Positions 33,500 through 43,578 of a stretch of 64,000 nucleotides of DNA are shown one piece after another. Position 1 is the stretch's first letter; each line of letters opens with the position of its first letter. Below the pieces are notes generated by a model. It was not told the DNA's origin. It ran no database searches and saw nothing but the letters and a program-made list of their open reading frames with translations. Source of the stretch: Rivularia sp. T60_A2020_040 (lineage in GTDB: Bacteria; Cyanobacteriota; Cyanobacteriia; Cyanobacteriales; Nostocaceae); assembly GCA_015272215.1 (NCBI GenBank), contig JACYMD010000101.1, positions 32,090 through 96,089 of the forward strand, in the 5' to 3' direction. Position numbers and translations under genes: made by a program.

Positions 33500-34150
33500 T
33501 GTTTTGCCCGTAGGAATACTAAAAAATAAAAATCCAAATGTTAACTAAAAACTGCTCTTGATATTGGCTAATAGATTGAGTTGTTAAGTTTAGTTGTTAA
33601 TTTCAAAACATACGCATACCATTTCTCATCCCGATTTTTGATCAAGTTTGTTTTCTATGGCTATTCATATTTATTTGTTCAAACATTTCAAATCGATAAT
33701 GGATTCAATGTTACAGCTAAGTTTTGATAACTTATTTTGCTTTTTTCTCAACCAAATTAAAATAATTATTCAATTGAGAAAATATAGGTTAGCAGTCTTT
33801 TTTTCAACTTAATCTTGTTTAACAGCTAATTTTTAAGCCTCATAATAGATTAATCTGACAAACCCAATCCGAGCTGAACCGAGAACAAAATTTTAACAGA
33901 TACTTGAGTACAGATGCCACTATGATTTGTAAATAACATCATCAAATAAAGTTACTTTAATCAAGTAAAATCACTGAGATGGCAAAGATAATCGTCCAGC
34001 TAATTTAGTTATAACACCGATTAATTAAAGCAATTATGTATTACAAATGTACTCAGTGCTTATACTGAATTAATAAATGTACTGCAAAGATTAAAGCAAA
34101 CCTTTAGTAAGTATGTTTGACTAGTGGACAGTTGACAGTGGACAGTTGGT
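33500..34150. other. 651-bp AT-rich region between pilM and folC
   Basis: I see no gene, tRNA or strong hairpin. It must contain the pilMNOQ promoter. A GTTGACAGTGGACAGTTGG STRR tract lies at its folC end (about 34123-34150), reaching the folC stop codon. Confidence 0.5.
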
Positions 34151-35437
34151 TTACCTATTGCCTATTCTCTGTTGCAAAAAATGTCCGGCTAAATAAAGGG
34201 AACCGCACAAAACCACCAAATTATTATTTATACTAAAAACCGTGGAAAGTGCTGATGACAAATCCGCATAAGTATTACATGAACTTAATCCCGGACAAAT
34301 CTCTTTTGCTAGTTTCGCCAACTCACTTGGTACAGCAGAACTATGATCGGGTACAGGAACCAAATGTAATTCGTCATTCGCTCGTAATAAAGTTTTGAAA
34401 ATTTCATCGTGTTCCTTAGTAGAAAGCATTCCCATCACCCAAGTAACGCTAACTTGGGGTTGATTTAACTGAGCAACTAACGTATCGACATAATTTCGTA
34501 AAGCTGCCGCTGCGGCTGGGTTATGAGCGCCATCAAGCAATAAGTTATGATTGTTCCAAGTAGTCCATTGCATCCTTCCCAACCACTTTGTTTTTGCGAT
34601 ACCCTCAACAATCGCTTTCTCAGATATTTGCCAACCCTGCTCTTGAAGAATTTTTACAGCAGCTACGGCTAAAGCCGAATTCTTTAATTGTATGCTTCCT
34701 TGTAGCGGTAAAAGGTATTTTATCGGTTTGCTAGCAGTTTCCACTTCAACCCAACCATTACCAAGTTCTCGTGCTGCCTGGGGTTTAATTATTGGACATT
34801 GTAATAAACTTGCGCGATCGCAAACTACAATTTCTGCTTCTGGGGGTAATTCTCCCATAACTACCGGACATCCAGATTTGAGAATACCTGCTTTTTCTGT
34901 GGCGATCGCGGTGATGGTAGAACCTAATTGTTGACAATGGTCGCGGCTAATAGAAGTAACAATTGTCACTAATGGTTTTTCACAAACATTAGTAGCATCT
35001 AAGCGTCCTCCCAAACCAACTTCTACCACTGCCACATCAACTTGTTTTTGAGCAAAATACAGCCAAGCGGCGGCAGTAAATACTTCAAACTGAGTCGGGG
35101 ATTCATCTTGAGGGTCTATAGCTTCTTGTACTTGCAGCAATAAATTAGCAAGTTCCTCAGTCGAAATTTGTTGTTTATTAAAGCAAATTCGCTCCGTCCA
35201 ATCAACCAAATGAGGCGAAGTGTAGCGTCCCGTGCGATATCCAGCCTCAGTAAAAACCGAAGATAGATAAGCACAAACAGAACCTTTCCCATTCGTACCA
35301 GCAACGTGAACCACCGCAACTCGATGCTGTGGATTACCCAAATTCGCTAAAAGCTTGTAAATACGTTCCAAACCCAAATGAACGCCAAAACGTTTGTAGG
35401 GCTGTAGTAAAGATTCTATATCCATGATAAAGGTCAA
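34151..35437 (-). CDS. folC: Folylpolyglutamate synthase / dihydrofolate synthase
   Basis: FolC adds glutamate to dihydropteroate and to reduced folates using ATP. The 428-residue protein has the Mur-ligase-like P-loop VAGTNGKGSVCAYLSS near 45-60, the SPHLVDWTERI motif, VVEVGLGGRLDATN in the central domain, and LLDGAHNPAAAAAL in the linker to the C-terminal domain. The normal family length is 420-440. It stands alone, with STRR sequence at its 3' end. The ATG at 35437 fits; the preceding residues MTFIMD may include a second possible ATG at codon 5. Confidence 0.94.
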   Translation of the reverse strand: MTFIMDIESLLQPYKRFGVHLGLERIYKLLANLGNPQHRVAVVHVAGTNGKGSVCAYLSSVFTEAGYRTGRYTSPHLVDWTERICFNKQQISTEELANLLLQVQEAIDPQDESPTQFEVFTAAAWLYFAQKQVDVAVVEVGLGGRLDATNVCEKPLVTIVTSISRDHCQQLGSTITAIATEKAGILKSGCPVVMGELPPEAEIVVCDRASLLQCPIIKPQAARELGNGWVEVETASKPIKYLLPLQGSIQLKNSALAVAAVKILQEQGWQISEKAIVEGIAKTKWLGRMQWTTWNNHNLLLDGAHNPAAAAALRNYVDTLVAQLNQPQVSVTWVMGMLSTKEHDEIFKTLLRANDELHLVPVPDHSSAVPSELAKLAKEICPGLSSCNTYADLSSALSTVFSINNNLVVLCGSLYLAGHFLQQRIGNR

Positions 35438-35620
35438 AGGTTTAAGGTGAATCCGACGCTTGTTTAGCTTCGATTATTGTAATGACTCGTTCCCAGGCAG
35501 AGCCTGAAAACAAGCCTGGGTATATTTTTGCTCTTAACAAGCGTACCATTCGGTTAAAGTTTAATTTACCAATTCCCAATTACCTATTACCCATTACCCA
35601 TTACCAATTTCATTAATTAA

Positions 35621-35650
35621 ACCGACTGTCTCACCAAGGAAACAGCCGGT
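35621..35650 (-). terminator. Terminator of psbY
   Basis: On the minus strand ACCGGCTGT pairs with ACAGTCGGT (plus-strand arms 35642-35650 and 35621-35629), nine pairs with one G-T, around a 12-base loop. The T-rich TTAATTAATG follows. It lies 25 bases after the psbY stop. Confidence 0.75.
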
Positions 35651-35674
35651 TAGCAAGCGAGAATTAAAAAGAAT

Positions 35675-35794
35675 TTACGCTTCTTTGTTTAAAAAGCTTT
35701 GCAATTGTCTGATTGCAGCAGCACCAATATTAAACAACGCCCAACCTGCCGCAATGGCAATAGGTGCTACAACGATCGCTACACGCATATCCAT
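35675..35794 (-). CDS. psbY: Photosystem II protein Y (PsbY)
   Basis: PsbY is a single-helix thylakoid protein at the edge of photosystem II near cytochrome b559. The 39-residue frame reads [20 protein letters not shown] and continues with [15 protein letters not shown] and a short basic/acidic tail. The [16 protein letters not shown] core is the family signature. AAAAGAGGGG lies nine to ten bases before the ATG on the minus strand, a strong ribosome site. The gene has its own terminator downstream and repeat tracts on both sides. Confidence 0.92.
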   Translation of the reverse strand: MDMRVAIVVAPIAIAAGWALFNIGAAAIRQLQSFLNKEA

Positions 35795-35910
35795 ATTTAG
35801 AACCCCTCTTTTAGGTAATATTTTAAGTTTTATCAACAGCTCTCATTTTTATTTTTAACTGAAGTGGCCAATTTTGCCACTACTGCGTGTAAAGAATATT
35901 TACAAATCAG

Positions 35911-35946
35911 TGGAGAGTTGACAGTTGACAGTTGACAGTTGACAGT
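35911..35946. repeat. STRR heptamer array (GTTGACA)n
   Basis: About five perfect GTTGACA units lie between psbY and the carbonic-anhydrase-like gene, followed by CCCCATCTCC repeat sequence. Confidence 0.85.
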
Positions 35947-35979
35947 TATTATTTTACTTCACCCCATCTCCCCATCTCT

Positions 35980-36501
35980 TTAAGAAAATCCCAAATCCGT
36001 ACCTTTCCCAGCATGGACTAAAGCCAGTTTTTGATAGCGTTTGGCGTGTTCGATTAATTCTGCTGCTTGTTCGGCAGAGTTTTGACGTATGACTTTACCT
36101 GGAACTCCAACTACAAGGGATAAAGGAGGAATGTTTTTCGTTACTACTGCACCTGCACCAATAATGCTACCACTTCCTACACGCACTCCATCAAGAATGA
36201 CCGCACCAATACCGATTAAAGAACCGCGTTCAACGTATGCAGAATGAATTACAGATCGATGTCCAATGGTAACGTAATCTTCTAAAATAGTTGGTTGACC
36301 TGGGTCACAGTGGAGAATGGCTCCATCTTGTATATTTGTATATTCACCGATTTCAATGCGTTCTACATCACCTCTGATGACTGCACTGTACCAAATGCTT
36401 ACTCCTGTTGCAATGCGAACGGAACCCATAACTACAGCATTGGCTGCGATGAAGGCTGCTGCTGAAATATCTGGATCAGACCAGTAGGAAGTAGTAGACA
36501 C
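35980..36501 (-). CDS. Gamma-class carbonic anhydrase-like hexapeptide protein
   Basis: The 173-residue protein is a left-handed beta helix of the gamma carbonic anhydrase/YrdA family. The three zinc-binding histidines are present in the expected places: AILHCDPG and TIGHRSVIHSA. The strand repeats (VRIATGVSIWYSAVIRGDVERIEIG) and the C-terminal helix (AAELIEHAKRYQKLAL) are normal. It may hydrate CO2 or act in another role; many YrdA-type members have weak or no activity. It is not the CcmM protein, having no RbcS-like repeats. It has no visible operon partner. Confidence 0.88.
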   Translation of the reverse strand: MSTTSYWSDPDISAAAFIAANAVVMGSVRIATGVSIWYSAVIRGDVERIEIGEYTNIQDGAILHCDPGQPTILEDYVTIGHRSVIHSAYVERGSLIGIGAVILDGVRVGSGSIIGAGAVVTKNIPPLSLVVGVPGKVIRQNSAEQAAELIEHAKRYQKLALVHAGKGTDLGFS

Positions 36502-36738
36502 GATAGAATATGAATAAGCTATTGAGAATAAGCTGTATTATGACCAGAATATCACGAGTGAATTTTCAATTTCTAAATAGTCGTTGTTTGTGAACGTTCA
36601 AAAACCATTATTTTAATGAATATAGTTTTTATTCTTAATCAGCTAATATTTTTAAGTGATTACCCATAGGAGTTGTATTGCAAGTGTAAAATTAAACAAT
36701 TAGCAAACAATAAAAATAAAGATGTTTATATACACTTC

Positions 36739-37254
36739 ATGATGAATCTAAGCTTGCAGTACCCTATATTTGGTCCGGAAATTCAGTGTCCCCATTGCCG
36801 TCAAACTATTCCGGCACTGACATTAACAGACACCTATTTATGTCCCCGGCACGGTGCTTTTGAAGCTAATCCGGAGACAAGCGAGTTGATTCACCTCCAG
36901 TCTGGACGACATTGGCGCAGATGGAACGGTGAATGGTATCGTCAACATAACCATCCCGATGGCATTAGGTTTGAAATTCACGAAGCCCTTGATAAACTAT
37001 ATACTCAAGGTTATCGGGCTACTAAGGTGATTATTGCTCGTCGGTATCAGGAATTAATGGGTGGTTATTTGGAGCGTAGTTCACCTTGGCGCGGTGGACA
37101 AAGTTCAGAAACTGATTCTGCACGATTGTACGGTTTACCAGTAGATTTTAGCCCGGAATTTTCCGAAGATTCTTGCTGGGAAGTCATCAATTTTGATTTA
37201 GAAAAAGAACCCGGTGTTCCAGTACGCTACCCGTACTTTAGATTGTTTGAATAA
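36739..37254 (+). CDS. TIGR02652 family cyanobacterial protein
   Basis: The start at ATG 36739 (MMNLSLQYPIFGPEIQCPHC) is preferred. An upstream in-frame TTG at 36673 would add 22 lysine/asparagine-rich residues with no family match. The 171-residue protein has two N-terminal CxxC/CPxH-like pairs (CPHC and CPRHG) that look like a small zinc-binding knuckle, then a tryptophan-rich segment (HWRRWNGEWYRQHN) and EALDKLYTQGYRATKVIIARRY. It matches the cyanobacterial family TIGR02652 as I recall it. Function is unknown; a nucleic-acid or protein-binding role is only a guess. Confidence 0.78.
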   Translation: MMNLSLQYPIFGPEIQCPHCRQTIPALTLTDTYLCPRHGAFEANPETSELIHLQSGRHWRRWNGEWYRQHNHPDGIRFEIHEALDKLYTQGYRATKVIIARRYQELMGGYLERSSPWRGGQSSETDSARLYGLPVDFSPEFSEDSCWEVINFDLEKEPGVPVRYPYFRLFE

Positions 37255-37375
37255 TTCGGCGTTGTTAGGAGTCGTCTTTTTGAGAACTCCTAACCTTTGT
37301 TTCTAAATATGTCAATAATATGTCAATCGGATTTTTGTAGCCGTTACATCAAGTCAGGATGATTAGTTATTACTA

Positions 37376-37422
37376 CCTATTCCCCATTCCCTATTCCCTA
37401 TTCCCTATTCCCTATTCCCTTA
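37376..37422. repeat. STRR heptamer array (CCCTATT)n
   Basis: About six contiguous CCCTATT/CCCCATT heptamers end ten bases before the ATG of the VOC gene, so they may fill the leader of that gene in place of a normal ribosome site. Confidence 0.9.
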
Positions 37423-37432
37423 TTATTAACAG

Positions 37433-37873
37433 ATGCACCATGTTTCTATTCGGACTGCGGATATCCATCGGGCGATCGCCTTTTACGAACAGTTGGGTTT
37501 CCAGGTATGCGAGCGTTTCACCACAGGTTACACTTTAGCTTGTTGGATGGAAGGATTGGAAGGAAGAATTGAATTAATTCAAATTCCTGAGCCAAAACCT
37601 GCTGCGGATGCATTTGCAGATGAACATTATGTCGGGTATTATCATTTATCTTTTGACATCACTACAATCGCATCGGATTTACCCAGTTGGTTGACAAATA
37701 TTAAAACAAAATTTGCCGAAGCATCCCGCGAACAACCGGAACTAATCCAACCTTTAAAGGTACTTTTAGAACCAACTCAGCAGCAAATAGGCGGTTGTAT
37801 CTATGAAGTTGCTTTTATCGCTGATACTGATAATTTACCTTTGGAATTTATCAGGAATTTAAGAATAAATTAA
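37433..37873 (+). CDS. VOC (glyoxalase/bleomycin-resistance) superfamily protein
   Basis: The 146-residue protein has paired beta-alpha-beta-beta-beta units: MHHVSIRTADIHRAIAFYEQLGFQVCERF at the start, and ELIQIPEPK, YYHLSFDITTI and GCIYEVAFIADTDNLPLEFI later. The metal-ligand positions of glyoxalase I are partly kept (His3, Glu near the end). Substrate is unknown. An STRR array of CCCTATT reaches to within ten bases of the start, so no clear ribosome site is seen. Confidence 0.82.
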   Translation: MHHVSIRTADIHRAIAFYEQLGFQVCERFTTGYTLACWMEGLEGRIELIQIPEPKPAADAFADEHYVGYYHLSFDITTIASDLPSWLTNIKTKFAEASREQPELIQPLKVLLEPTQQQIGGCIYEVAFIADTDNLPLEFIRNLRIN

Positions 37874-38023
37874 TTGGTTGTTAATCACTTGAAAATAATT
37901 ACTTTTATTTGTAGAATATACAATCCCTGTACTGTTGTCGAGGCTACAGATTCATAGGGTACATTAGACTATATTCATTCAAAAAAATCTGTAGTTAAGC
38001 TTACAGATAAGTCAAGCAAATAA

Positions 38024-40861
38024 ATGTTTGTATCTCTTAGGTTATTGCGTATTCGTAATTTTCCATATTTACTTTTAGTACTAGGGCTGATCCTAGCTTT
38101 ATTTCTTAGTGGTGAAGCAAGTGATAGTAAACTGGTAGCTGTGTCTAAATGTGTAAGTAATAATAAACAATTAGTGGCAGAAAATAAGACGGTATTAACA
38201 ATTGCGGACAACGTTTATAAAACAACTTTAGAAAATGGTCTTACAGTCATCACTAAAGAAGTACACACTGCACCAGTGGTTACTGTCCAGATGTGGTATA
38301 AAGTAGGAACTCGCAATGAAAAACTGGGTGTAAATGGTATTGCTCATCAGTTGGAACATATGATGTTTAAAGGTACAAAAAGTCGTCCGGTACAATTTGG
38401 ACAACTTTTTAGTGCTTTGGGGAGTAATTCAAATGCTTTTACCAGCCATGATCAGACGGTGTATTACAATACTGCTGAACGTAATAAGTTAAAAGCACTT
38501 TTAACTTTAGAAGCAGATAGAATGCAGAATACTGTGATTGATACCGAGCAGCTTTCAAGTGAAAAACGGGTAGTAATTTCTGAGTTAAAAGGTTACGAAA
38601 ATGACCCAGAATACCGTTTAAATAGAGTTATCATGCGCTCAGCTTTTCTCGATCATCCTTATGGATTACCAGTTGGTGGTACAGAGGAAGATGTAGAAAA
38701 TTTTACTGTTAATCAGGTACAGAAATATTATGAAAATTTTTACAGTCCTCACAATGCAATATTAGTAATTGTCGGTGATTTTGAAACGAATAAAACTATT
38801 GAAGCTGTCAAAGAAATATTTGAAAAAATACCAGCGAATCAAGATAAAAAGTTTTTTTTAGAACAAGCGATAGTTAAAAATTTTGCTCCGAGAAATTCTG
38901 ATGAACCAATAATATTAAAACAACCGGGGGCTGCACCGTTATTTCAATCTGTATATATTTTGCCTGCGGCGAAGCATCCCGATGTACCGGCTTTGGATAT
39001 ATTTGATTATATATTAGCAGAAGGAAGAAACTCACGACTTTATCAAGCCTTAGTAGATTCAGGAAAAGCTAATGATGTTTCAGCAAGTGTAATTAGCTTG
39101 GAAGAAGCAGGTTGGTATGAATTATCAGTAACGGCAAATTCCGTTTCTAAATTATCTCAAATTGCATCAATAGTTAATCATGAAATTAGCAATTTAATTG
39201 ATAAAGAAGTTAGTTTAGAAGAATTAAATAGAGCAAAAACGCAGTTACAAGCCTCAGTAATTTTAAGTAACCGGGATATTACCTCTTTAGCAATGCAATT
39301 AGGTAACGATCAAGCCACCACAGGCGATTATACTTATACAGACCATTATTTAGCTGCTATTCAAAAAGTAACAGTCCAAGATGTGCAGCGAGTAGCTCAA
39401 AAATACTTTAAACAGCAAACACCAACAGTAGGGTTTTTTGAACCAACTCAATTAAAAGTTAAACAAAAAACCGATGGCAAACAAACTATTATTTCACAAC
39501 ACAGTGAAAACTTCTCTAAAAACACCCCAGGAAATGGGGATATAGCTAAATACTTACCAGCAGTAGATGCGACTATCGCTTCCACAAGTCGAGTTTTACC
39601 ATCTAAATTGACTTTAGCTAATGGTTTAGAGATTTTACTGCTACCAGATAAAAGCACCTCTACAGTAACTTTAGGTGGTTATATCAAAGCTGGAGCAGAA
39701 TTTGACCCCCATAATAAAGCAGGATTAGCATCTTTGGTAACAGATAATTTAATCAATGGGACTAAAAATCAAGATTTCCTGAGTATAGCTAGAACTTTGG
39801 ATGATAGCGGCGCAAATTTAGACTTTACAACTTACCGTGAAGGAGTTTACATTGAAGGAGACAGTTTGTCCAATAACTTATCAGTATTGGTCAAAACCCT
39901 AGCAGATATAATTCAAAATCCCACTTTTCCCCAGCAGCAATTACAGCTAACACGCAAACAAGCTTTAACCAGCCTCAAACAAGACTTAGACTCGCCAGAA
40001 GAAGTTGCTCAAAGAGCCTTTTCACAAACAGTTTTTCCTAAAACACATCCATCTTATAATTTTCCTTCACAAGAGAGTTTGCAGACAATTACTCGTGCTG
40101 ATGTCGTCGATTTCCAGAAAAAACATTATCGTCCCGATACTACAGTATTAGCTTTAATTGGTGACTTTGAACCCACACAAGTCAAAAAACTGATTGAAAG
40201 GGAATTTGGAAATTGGCAAGTTTCGGGTAAAACTCCTCAAATCAAATATCCCCCGGTAAATTTACCCGAATCAGTAGTCAGGGTTAATCCGGTAATGCCT
40301 GGAAAAGCTCAAGCAATTACTTTCATCGGTAATAAAGCAATTAACCGTCAAGATCCTAGATATTATGCAGCAATAATTTTAAATAATATCTTGGGTGGCG
40401 ATACCATATCAAGTAGACTTGGATCTGAAATTCGCGATCGCTTGGGTTTAACCTACGGTATTTATAGTAACTTCCTCGCCGGTATAAATGCTGGGACATT
40501 TTTGATTGAAATGCAAACTAGTCCCGAACATACCATAAAGGCGATCGCCAGCACTCGCGAACTCCTAGAAGAGTTACATCAAAAGGGTGTTACACCTACA
40601 GAGGTTGAAAATGCAAAACATAATTTGACCGGCAATTACAATGTTTCATTAGCTTCCCCAGATGAATTAACCTATAGGATTATTAAAAATCAAGTCCTAG
40701 GTTTAGATACAGAAGAGCTACGCAGTTATACTGACAAAATTCAAGCAGTAACACCCGCTCAAGTCAATCAGGCAGCACGGGAGCTACTTCATCCAGATAA
40801 AATTATAGTAGTAACCGCAGGGCCACCAGTTTTAGCCGACAAAGGGAAAACAAATAATTAA
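38024..40861 (+). CDS. M16 family zinc metallopeptidase, two fused domains
   Basis: The 945-residue protein has an N-terminal hydrophobic segment (about 14-30, LLLVLGLILALFLSG), so it is exported or membrane-anchored. The first M16 domain has the inverted zinc motif HxxEH (H108, E111, H112 in IAHQLEHMMFKGT), with the third ligand expected in SEKRVVISELKGYENDPEYRLNRV. The second half (from about 520, RVLPSKLTLANGLEILLLPD) is a second M16 domain that lacks HxxEH and ends with the substrate-binding GLTYGIYSNF...GTFLIEM pattern. Two-gene M16A/M16B pairs in other bacteria are fused here. Substrates are probably peptides or signal fragments. Confidence 0.92.
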   Translation: MFVSLRLLRIRNFPYLLLVLGLILALFLSGEASDSKLVAVSKCVSNNKQLVAENKTVLTIADNVYKTTLENGLTVITKEVHTAPVVTVQMWYKVGTRNEKLGVNGIAHQLEHMMFKGTKSRPVQFGQLFSALGSNSNAFTSHDQTVYYNTAERNKLKALLTLEADRMQNTVIDTEQLSSEKRVVISELKGYENDPEYRLNRVIMRSAFLDHPYGLPVGGTEEDVENFTVNQVQKYYENFYSPHNAILVIVGDFETNKTIEAVKEIFEKIPANQDKKFFLEQAIVKNFAPRNSDEPIILKQPGAAPLFQSVYILPAAKHPDVPALDIFDYILAEGRNSRLYQALVDSGKANDVSASVISLEEAGWYELSVTANSVSKLSQIASIVNHEISNLIDKEVSLEELNRAKTQLQASVILSNRDITSLAMQLGNDQATTGDYTYTDHYLAAIQKVTVQDVQRVAQKYFKQQTPTVGFFEPTQLKVKQKTDGKQTIISQHSENFSKNTPGNGDIAKYLPAVDATIASTSRVLPSKLTLANGLEILLLPDKSTSTVTLGGYIKAGAEFDPHNKAGLASLVTDNLINGTKNQDFLSIARTLDDSGANLDFTTYREGVYIEGDSLSNNLSVLVKTLADIIQNPTFPQQQLQLTRKQALTSLKQDLDSPEEVAQRAFSQTVFPKTHPSYNFPSQESLQTITRADVVDFQKKHYRPDTTVLALIGDFEPTQVKKLIEREFGNWQVSGKTPQIKYPPVNLPESVVRVNPVMPGKAQAITFIGNKAINRQDPRYYAAIILNNILGGDTISSRLGSEIRDRLGLTYGIYSNFLAGINAGTFLIEMQTSPEHTIKAIASTRELLEELHQKGVTPTEVENAKHNLTGNYNVSLASPDELTYRIIKNQVLGLDTEELRSYTDKIQAVTPAQVNQAARELLHPDKIIVVTAGPPVLADKGKTNN

Positions 40862-40873
40862 GAGTTAGGAGTT

Positions 40874-40904
40874 GTAGAGACGGGGCGTATTGCTACGTCT
40901 CTAC
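40874..40904. repeat. GTAGAGACG palindrome family member
   Basis: GTAGAGACGGGGCGTATTGC continuing to TACGTCTCTAC lies right after the M16 gene, with a CCCCTTGTCTCCCCGTC repeat tract at about 40950-40977. The same variant (GGGGCGTATTGC core) occurs at 44264-44295. Confidence 0.75.
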
Positions 40905-41096
40905 CGAAGTTAGGAGTAAGAAGTAAGAATTTATTACTTATTGCTTAGCATCCCCTTGTCTCCCCGTCTCCCCATCCCAAATCAGGGGCAACAGACACAA
41001 AATAAGTTAACTTAAAATATATACAGAATTGTTTCTCAACTAAGCGAGTAAATCAATTTACATTTAAGCGGCAACGCACCTTCCAATTATTATCTT

Positions 41097-41924
41097 ATGA
41101 ACATTTTAAGTAATCTGCTTTCTCAACCATCTCAAGATACTCGCCCTAAAAGACAGCGTAGGGGAATCGAAATCAAATCGCCGCGTGAAATTGAAATTAT
41201 GCGTCAATCGGGGAAAATTGTCGCAACTGTGTTAAAAGAAATTTCTGAGTTGGTAAAACCAGGAATGACTACAGCAGACTTAGATGCTTACGCTGAGAAA
41301 CGCATTCGCGAAATGGGCGCAACACCTAGCTTTAAGGGATATCACGGTTTTACGGGTTCTATTTGTTCTAGCATCAACAACGAAGTCGTACATGGTATCC
41401 CCAGTGCCAAGAAAGTTATTCGTACAGGAGATGTTTTAAAAGTCGATACAGGCGCTTTCTTTCAGGGATTTCACGGTGATTCTTGTATAACAATTGCCGT
41501 AGAGGAAGTAAAGCCGAATGATGCAAAATTAATTCGTGTTGCCGAAGAAGCACTGTATAAAGGCATCGAACAAGTTAAAGCCGGTAACTACTTAATGGAT
41601 ATTGCTGGTGCCATTGAAGACCATGTAAAATCTAACGGTTTTAGCGTAGTTGAAGACTTTACCGGACATGGTGTCGGTAGAAACTTACACGAAGAACCTT
41701 CCGTTTTCAACTTCCGTACTCGTGAAATGCCTAACGTCAAATTGCGTAAAGGAATGACCTTAGCAATTGAACCAATTTTAAACGCTGGTTCTAAACATTG
41801 TAAAACCTTATCCGACCGTTGGACTGCCGTAACTGTAGATAATTCTTTCTCAGCGCAGTTCGAGCATACTGTATTAGTTACAGAAACCGGGTATGAGATT
41901 TTTACCGATAGAACAAAAATTTAA
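41097..41924 (+). CDS. map: Methionine aminopeptidase, type I
   Basis: Map removes the initiator methionine in the cytoplasm. The 275-residue protein has the five metal ligands of the family: [14 protein letters not shown] (two Asp), [12 protein letters not shown] (His), AIEPIL (Glu) and QFEHTVLVT (Glu), plus [20 protein letters not shown] with the substrate histidine. A basic N-terminal extension of about 28 residues ([18 protein letters not shown]) precedes the catalytic domain. Cyanobacteria often have several map genes; this copy appears complete. A palindrome of the GTAGAGACG family follows the stop. Confidence 0.95.
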   Translation: MNILSNLLSQPSQDTRPKRQRRGIEIKSPREIEIMRQSGKIVATVLKEISELVKPGMTTADLDAYAEKRIREMGATPSFKGYHGFTGSICSSINNEVVHGIPSAKKVIRTGDVLKVDTGAFFQGFHGDSCITIAVEEVKPNDAKLIRVAEEALYKGIEQVKAGNYLMDIAGAIEDHVKSNGFSVVEDFTGHGVGRNLHEEPSVFNFRTREMPNVKLRKGMTLAIEPILNAGSKHCKTLSDRWTAVTVDNSFSAQFEHTVLVTETGYEIFTDRTKI

Positions 41925-41931
41925 ATTTAAT

Positions 41932-41964
41932 TATGTAGAGACGTTGCAGTGCAACGTCTCCATA
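41932..41964. repeat. GTAGAGACG palindrome between convergent map and UDG genes
   Basis: TATGTAGAGACGTTGCAGTG continues to CAACGTCTCCATA, a nearly perfect 33-base hairpin. It occupies most of the gap between two convergent genes, so it could act as a shared terminator, though neither side has a clean T-run. Confidence 0.7.
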
Positions 41965-41995
41965 ATCAACCGCTAAACAATCTTCGAGATTCAAA

Positions 41996-42673
41996 CTAAC
42001 ATTTCTGAATTTCGTCAAACTTTGCCCGCACCGCTTGTATATCTTGCCACATTAACCATTTGGGACTACCAGTTTCGCGGGAAGGATTACGTAGTAAATA
42101 AGAAGGATGGAAAATAGGCATACACAAACGACCTTCCCATTCTATCCACTGTCCGCGAATTTTACTAATTGCCCGTTTTTCTGCAAGTAAACCTTTGAGA
42201 GCTGTCGCACCTGTCAAAAGGATGATTCTTGGATTAACAAGCCGAATTTGTTCTAACAAATAAGGTTTACAAGCCTTGATTTCTTCAGTAGTTGGATTGC
42301 GATTACCAGGAGGGCGACATTTATTAATATTAGCAATGTACACATCTTGTTCGCTGTCAATATTTGCTGAAGCCAAAATTTTTTCTAAAAGTTGTCCCGC
42401 TCTGCCAACAAAAGGTAATCCAGTTTCATCTTCATTTTGACCTGGAGCTTCCCCAATAATCATAATCGATGCTTGAAGATTTCCTCTACCAACAACCGCA
42501 TTTTGACGAGTATCCCCAAGGGGACAACGATGACAATTATTGCAATGTTGAGCCAATTCCGTCATCGTTGGATAAGTACCTAGAGGAATGGGTATTTTGG
42601 CATTTGTGGGAATAAGTTCTTTTTCGTTAAAAGTTGAATCCTCAAAAAGATTTAACTGATTTTTGCTGTTCAT
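41996..42673 (-). CDS. Type 4 (iron-sulfur) uracil-DNA glycosylase
   Basis: Family 4 UDGs remove uracil from DNA and carry a 4Fe-4S cluster. The 225-residue protein shows motif A IGEAPGQNEDETGLPFVGRAGQ and motif B region FHPSYLLRNP. The cluster cysteines are two in CNNCHRCPLG, one in NKCRPPGNRNPT and one in CKPYL. The acidic N-terminal tail (NLFEDSTFNEKEL) is not conserved. The family is usually annotated as a DNA polymerase-like SPO1 homologue or UDG4. It diverges from the phosphoribosyltransferase gene. Confidence 0.92.
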   Translation of the reverse strand: MNSKNQLNLFEDSTFNEKELIPTNAKIPIPLGTYPTMTELAQHCNNCHRCPLGDTRQNAVVGRGNLQASIMIIGEAPGQNEDETGLPFVGRAGQLLEKILASANIDSEQDVYIANINKCRPPGNRNPTTEEIKACKPYLLEQIRLVNPRIILLTGATALKGLLAEKRAISKIRGQWIEWEGRLCMPIFHPSYLLRNPSRETGSPKWLMWQDIQAVRAKFDEIQKC

Positions 42674-42844
42674 TTGAAATAAAACTTGCGTTTGAGAAAA
42701 GAATCTCTACTAATATTGGTTCTATTGGTTCGGCTACGCTTTTTTTGCGTAATACTTGTATCTATAGACTCTTGATTATATCAGCTATTAAGAATAGACC
42801 ACAGCCAAATTCAAGGCATACCGTTGTAAAATGTTTAGTAAATC

Positions 42845-43528
42845 ATGTTGTACAACCCACTTTTTCAAAATCGCGAGGCTGCGGGTGTTGAGTTAGCCCA
42901 AGCAATTCGTACTCAATTGAACAAACAAGCGGTTGAAACTGGATTGAAACCAATCCCAATTGTTTATGCTTTACCTAGAGGAGGATTACCAGTTGCTTTA
43001 CCAGTAGCGCGTTTACTTGATTGTCCTTTGAACATAGAAGTCGCCAAAAAAATTAGTCATCCCCAAAATCAAGAATTAGCCATTGGTGCGGTGACTGCTT
43101 CAGGAAGTGTTGTTTGGTCAGATCATAGACTATTTCGCTTCAAATTTTATTCGCGAGAAAAACACCAAGCAAGTTTAAATGCAGCAATGGACTGTGCTAA
43201 ATCTTTAGAAGCACAATTAAGCCCTGCTTGTCCCCAAGTAAATCCCCAAGGAGCTACTATTATTCTAGTTGATGATGGGATTGCTACAGGTATGACCATC
43301 GCTGCTGCTGCTACTTCCCTAAGAAAGTTGAATCCCGCGCAAATTTGGCTGTGTACTCCCGTAGCACCTGAAAAATTAATTCCTTGGTTGCATAAATGGG
43401 GAGAAAAAGTCATAGTTTTAGCAGCACCAACATCTTTTTTAAGTGTAAGTAATTTTTATGTAGAATTTCCTCAAGTTGAAACTCAACAAGCTTTAGAATA
43501 TCTTCAACAGCAATCGATTAAAGGATGA
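42845..43528 (+). CDS. Phosphoribosyltransferase-domain protein
   Basis: The 227-residue protein has the type I phosphoribosyltransferase PRPP loop ATIILVDDGIATGMT near 138-152 and the flexible hood start IVYALPRGGLPVALPVARLL near 40-59. It resembles the PRTase proteins often paired with dienelactone hydrolase or alpha/beta hydrolases in bacteria. The exact base or acceptor is unknown. No neighbour suggests a pathway. Confidence 0.85.
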   Translation: MLYNPLFQNREAAGVELAQAIRTQLNKQAVETGLKPIPIVYALPRGGLPVALPVARLLDCPLNIEVAKKISHPQNQELAIGAVTASGSVVWSDHRLFRFKFYSREKHQASLNAAMDCAKSLEAQLSPACPQVNPQGATIILVDDGIATGMTIAAAATSLRKLNPAQIWLCTPVAPEKLIPWLHKWGEKVIVLAAPTSFLSVSNFYVEFPQVETQQALEYLQQQSIKG

Positions 43529-43578
43529 ATGATGATCTTGATGTCAAGATTTTGAAACTGCGATCGCGTTTTAAAAAT

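Noticed and set aside
3071..37422. Tandem heptamer runs (for example TAATTGG at 3071, CCCTATT at 37376) considered as CRISPR arrays
   Set aside because: The units are contiguous 7-base repeats without unique spacers, and no cas genes are in the window. They are STRRs.
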